This document shows positions 11,523 through 14,541 of a stretch of 14,541 nt of DNA, piece after piece. The stretch lies in NCBI GenBank assembly GCA_900553415.1, contig USDH01000025.1, forward strand, positions 1 through 14,541, written 5' to 3'. Source of the stretch: an uncultured Collinsella sp. Lineage in GTDB: Bacteria > Actinomycetota > Coriobacteriia > Coriobacteriales > Coriobacteriaceae. The notes beneath the pieces were generated by a model. The model was not told the DNA's origin. It did not search any database and saw nothing but the letters and a program-made list of their open reading frames with translations. The position numbers and the translations under genes are program-made. The first letter of the stretch is position 1. Each line of letters starts with the position of its first letter.

Positions 11523-12875
11523 TTACTCGTCAGCGCCAAGCACTTCCACGGCAGCAACAAAAGCCGCAACCTGCTTGTCGTCCATCTGCGTGGCCAGGCG
11601 CCCCACGGGCTCATCGTAGGCGAACTGCACCTTATCGATAAAGCAATCCCAAGCACGCTCATCCACGCGCACGGCAGCCTCACAATACTGACTGAGCTTT
11701 TTGAGCCCATACCAAAACGCATTCACATGGCGCGCAGAATCCTCGTCCAGCACACCATCGTAGCGGCGTCCGTTAAACTTACGTATGCGCGCCACAGCAA
11801 CCTCGAGCGAGTCGCCACCATCGGCCGAAGCCTCATCCACAAGCTCGGGAATCGCAACCTCTCGGCGAACATCATGCCTGGTAGCGCCATCGTACTCGCC
11901 CACCAGCACGTCTTCGTCAAGCCGAGAATCGTAGTCTAAATAGCTCGAGCCCCGGCAAATCCCATGCGGCGAGCCAGAGCCAAACGCACAGAACAACCCG
12001 CCGTCGGCAACAACACGACGGTAGGTCTCAAACGACTTCTTAACCTGAACGAGCAACTCGGAAAGCTCCCCGACATCGCACGCAACGCACACAGGCTCGG
12101 GCAACGATACTGGCTCCACCGTGCTCCCCACAACGCGGACGGCGCGCTCGGCCCGATACGCCTGCGCCGCTAAGCGCGCTCGCTGCGCAGCACCGCGCAC
12201 GTTCGTAAGTTCACGCTCCAGCGCCACGTCACCAGCAACATCGCCAGCCAAATCACCCGTAAACCCATCAGCGTGCTGCGGCCCAGTCGCACTCAGCTCG
12301 GACTCAAACGTCGCCGTGATCATACCCGCAAGGTCCGTTGCGTCGGCGGCACAACGAAGTTGCTCCAGCTGCGTGCACAGCAGGTCGGCATCCAGGGGCA
12401 CAGCATCCACAACGCGCACGTCACCCAGACGCGCCACGTCCTGCAGCACTAAAGCGCCGGCAGCATCGTACGCTGCGCGCACCCTGTCCGCCGTATTCGC
12501 ACGCAGCTTTACCTCGATAAACGCAAGCGTCTGCTCCAGGCGCGTCAGCAGCTCGGCCTTGTCCTCCATGCGCAAAAAGGCAGCATAGCGGCGCTCCATC
12601 TGCAGCGAGCCCACAACACCCGCCTGCTTGCGAGCGCGCGCAAGGGCCGCGCCCTCAACACGGCGCACGTACGTATCAACAGCCCGCACGGCAGATTCGC
12701 GCGCAGCGTGCTCGGCAGCCTCGACATCCCTAAGCACACCCAGCAGTTCGCGGGAGCGCGCCTTGCGCACCAACTCCCCGCGATCGTACTGCTCAAGCGT
12801 CGCCTGGCGTTTGGCCACCGATTCAAAGCCAAACAGCTCGTCGAGCAGCTCACCAACAGAACGCTCGTCCGCCAT
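11523..12875 (-). CDS. Unrecognised 450-residue protein downstream of brxL
   Basis: I do not recognise the family. Residues 1-250 are rich in Ala, Arg, Glu and Leu and look almost wholly helical, probably with coiled coils (for example 30-150), broken by a short Gly/Asp repeat GDLAGDVAGDVA at 207-218. Residues 260-330 differ: a CVAC pair (263-266), then FCAFGSGSPHGICRGSSYLDY at about 295-315, with Cys296 and Cys307, suggesting a compact domain that might bind metal. A helical C-terminus follows (AFWYGLKKLSQYCEAAVRV at 386-404). No signal peptide or membrane segment. ATG at 12875 has GAGGAGG six bases upstream and is preferred to the in-frame start at 12890. It follows brxL by 77 bases in the same direction, with base use like its neighbours, and precedes the 65-residue gene by 27 bases, so it is a candidate BREX accessory protein. 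That link rests on position alone. Confidence 0.75.
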   Translation of the reverse strand: MADERSVGELLDELFGFESVAKRQATLEQYDRGELVRKARSRELLGVLRDVEAAEHAARESAVRAVDTYVRRVEGAALARARKQAGVVGSLQMERRYAAFLRMEDKAELLTRLEQTLAFIEVKLRANTADRVRAAYDAAGALVLQDVARLGDVRVVDAVPLDADLLCTQLEQLRCAADATDLAGMITATFESELSATGPQHADGFTGDLAGDVAGDVALERELTNVRGAAQRARLAAQAYRAERAVRVVGSTVEPVSLPEPVCVACDVGELSELLVQVKKSFETYRRVVADGGLFCAFGSGSPHGICRGSSYLDYDSRLDEDVLVGEYDGATRHDVRREVAIPELVDEASADGGDSLEVAVARIRKFNGRRYDGVLDEDSARHVNAFWYGLKKLSQYCEAAVRVDERAWDCFIDKVQFAYDEPVGRLATQMDDKQVAAFVAAVEVLGADE

Positions 12876-12952
12876 GGCAGGCCTCCTCACGCACTACGCA
12901 CCAACATGTTCGCGGAACGCACGAGCACCGGACGCCCCGCTCGCCCGCACCC

Positions 12953-14541
12953 CTACAAATCCAGAGCCTTCTTCGCGGCGTCGACCGGATCGCCATCCAT
13001 GTAGAACACCGGGCTCAAGCCCGAAATGATCTCGGACGAAACGCTCTGCAGGCCCGCGATGGCGCTCAGCGGCAAAATCACACGCTTGGCACCGGCGTTT
13101 TTGGCCACGCGCATAATGTCCTCGAGCCCGCGGATCTCGTCCATAGAGCCCGACATGCGCAAGATGCCCGGGACCGCCAGCGCAGACATCACCGGGCGGT
13201 TGCACGCCGCGGAGCATAGGCCCACAAACTCGGCAAGCGAAACTTCTTCGGACAGGCCCTTGCTCTGCAGATCGTTATAGAACAGCAGGTAGTCCTTGGA
13301 GCCAATGTGCATGCCCGGCGCCACGCGGTTCGCCAGGTTCACGAAGTTGTCGAACGCGGCCTCCAGCGTATCGCGCACCGGCTTGTTAAAGGCCACGCCC
13401 TCGTGCTTAAACTTGCACTCGCCGGCAACGGCCTTGTTCTCCAGCTTGTACACGGCAACCTCGCCGCCCTGCGACCTACCCACGCCAAACACGTGACCGG
13501 ACAGCAGCGGCCCGTCGGGAATCAGCGTATCCTCGGTCTGCTCGGGCACGCGCACCACGTGCACGTCCTGCGGATTATCGGCATCCATATAGCCAAGGTT
13601 AACATCGATAAACTCGACGCCCGCCATAATCTTGAGCTGCTCCTTTACGCGGCGACGGCCCTCGATGGCGTAGTCCAGCAGCCAGCGAACGTCGTCCTTG
13701 TCCATAGCCTCGTCGGGGAACAGCAGCTTAGCCAAGCCGCTAAAGGTCTTGCGCACGGCGATCTCATCGCGCTTGTTAAAGTCGCTGTTAAAGCGGAAGT
13801 AACGGTCGATATGATGCGTAAAGTCTTTGCGGCGCATCTCCTTGCAAAACTCCGACAGGCAGTCGGTGATTAAGCCGTAATGCCTGGTCAGCAGGCTCGA
13901 ACGCATCTTGGGAATCTCCCAGCCCGGCAGGTAATAGTGGATACGGTCGAAGAAGGCCGAATCGTTGTTAAACTCCGGCGGGAACGGATCAAACAGGTGC
14001 GTGGTCTTAAGGACGTTTTGCACGGTGTCGTTGATGTTGCCCTCAAAGACCATGGAGGCATCGGCGTTAATCTGGTCGCGGCCGCGCGCGTAGCTGCCAC
14101 TCGCCATATAGTCCTTCATGATCTGCACGGCGTTGGTGTCCTTAAAGCGCATGCCGGCGACCTCGTCGAACGTCACGCAATCCCAATGGCCCACCAGGCC
14201 CACGCGATCGGCGCGCATGGAGTTCATACGGCCGAACAGGTTGGCCGTGGTGGTCTGGCCGCCCGAAAGCAAGATGGCATAGGGCGAGACCTCTTTGTAG
14301 ATATGGCTCTTGCCGGTGCCACGGGGACCCAACTCGCACAGATTGTAATTGCGCTCGATCAGCGGCACCATGCGCTCGATAAAGTGCAAGCGCTCCTTCT
14401 CCGAAAGCTCGCTGGGCTCATAGCCGGCAGAGCGCAGCAGCATGTTGAGCCACTCGTCGCGCGAGAAATACTGGCGCTCGTCGATCATGGCCTCCAGGTC
14501 CAGGTTGGGCATCTGGATGGGCGTGAGCGACGCCACGCTAA
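12953..14541 (-). CDS. brxL: BREX system AAA+/Lon-like protein BrxL, 5' end beyond the window
   Basis: BrxL is a DNA-binding AAA+ protein needed for phage restriction in most BREX systems. The visible 529 residues hold the AAA+ core and the Lon-like C-terminal domain. Numbered from the GTG at 14536: Walker A GPRGTGKS at 70-77, Walker B VTFDEVAG at 121-128, sensor-1-like FEGNIND at 164-170, and FFDRIHYYLPGW at 195-206 with a likely arginine finger. The Lon-like part (about 340-527) ends AGAKRVILP...DAAKKALDL. The GTG at 14536 is not the real start: the codon before it is open, there is no ribosome site in view, and the segment SLTPIQMPNLDLE...FSRDEW matches the middle of full-length BrxL, which has about 150 more N-terminal residues. 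In BREX type 1 loci brxL is the last core gene, so pglZ and others should lie to the right. Confidence 0.92.
   Translation of the reverse strand, partial: SVASLTPIQMPNLDLEAMIDERQYFSRDEWLNMLLRSAGYEPSELSEKERLHFIERMVPLIERNYNLCELGPRGTGKSHIYKEVSPYAILLSGGQTTTANLFGRMNSMRADRVGLVGHWDCVTFDEVAGMRFKDTNAVQIMKDYMASGSYARGRDQINADASMVFEGNINDTVQNVLKTTHLFDPFPPEFNNDSAFFDRIHYYLPGWEIPKMRSSLLTRHYGLITDCLSEFCKEMRRKDFTHHIDRYFRFNSDFNKRDEIAVRKTFSGLAKLLFPDEAMDKDDVRWLLDYAIEGRRRVKEQLKIMAGVEFIDVNLGYMDADNPQDVHVVRVPEQTEDTLIPDGPLLSGHVFGVGRSQGGEVAVYKLENKAVAGECKFKHEGVAFNKPVRDTLEAAFDNFVNLANRVAPGMHIGSKDYLLFYNDLQSKGLSEEVSLAEFVGLCSAACNRPVMSALAVPGILRMSGSMDEIRGLEDIMRVAKNAGAKRVILPLSAIAGLQSVSSEIISGLSPVFYMDGDPVDAAKKALDL

Noticed and set aside
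11964..12588. Plus-strand open frames opposite the 450-residue gene
   Set aside because: Ser/Arg/Ala-rich shadow frames; the minus-strand gene has a strong ribosome site and operon spacing.
14534..14536. GTG as the start codon of BrxL
   Set aside because: The frame continues open to the edge, and the residues around it correspond to the interior of full-length BrxL.

Overview
The window reads as chromosome of a high-GC Gram-positive gut actinobacterium of the class Coriobacteriia, most like Collinsella. This is an inference from protein style, GC-rich codon use, strong AGGAGG-type ribosome sites, a Gram-positive type LexA box, and short palindromic GGGGAC repeats between genes. No rRNA, tRNA, CRISPR array or transposase gene is visible.

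Left part (1-5614) is core metabolism, all on the minus strand: the N-terminal half of a DegV/FakB-type fatty-acid-binding protein, a MarR-family regulator, a stand-alone B3/B4-domain protein, ATP-dependent PEP carboxykinase (pckA) and an L-lactate permease (lctP type). Lactate uptake beside PEP carboxykinase suggests use of lactate or pyruvate with carbon moving through oxaloacetate and PEP, but each gene looks separately transcribed. The 3' ends of three of these genes carry hairpins with a GGGGAC core that look like small dispersed repeats doubling as terminators.

Middle part (5793-10450): a multi-spanning polysaccharide flippase with an odd arginine-rich N-terminal tail (+), a 388-base gap holding a MITE-like 123-base inverted-repeat element and a bidirectional terminator, a PrpA/ApaH-like metallophosphatase (-), and a divergent CPA1-type K+/H+ antiporter with two C-terminal RCK_C-like domains (+). 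A 20-base repeat lies at the outer ends of the phosphatase/antiporter pair in opposite orientations.

Right part (10465-14541, minus strand) is accessory and defence-like. It starts at the right edge with the C-terminal ~530 residues of BrxL, the AAA+/Lon-like protein of BREX phage-defence systems; the rest of the BREX locus should lie to the right. Two genes that I do not recognise follow brxL closely in the same direction: a 450-residue protein and a 65-residue acidic protein. Next comes a promoter with a perfect LexA/SOS box in its -35/-10 spacer and a second, weaker box 31 bases away. The transcript from it meets a strong terminator hairpin whose U-run ends three bases before the ribosome site of an AT-rich, probably acquired DUF3800 gene. 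The most interesting signal is this SOS-controlled, terminator-gated DUF3800 unit at the end of a BREX operon with two undescribed downstream genes.
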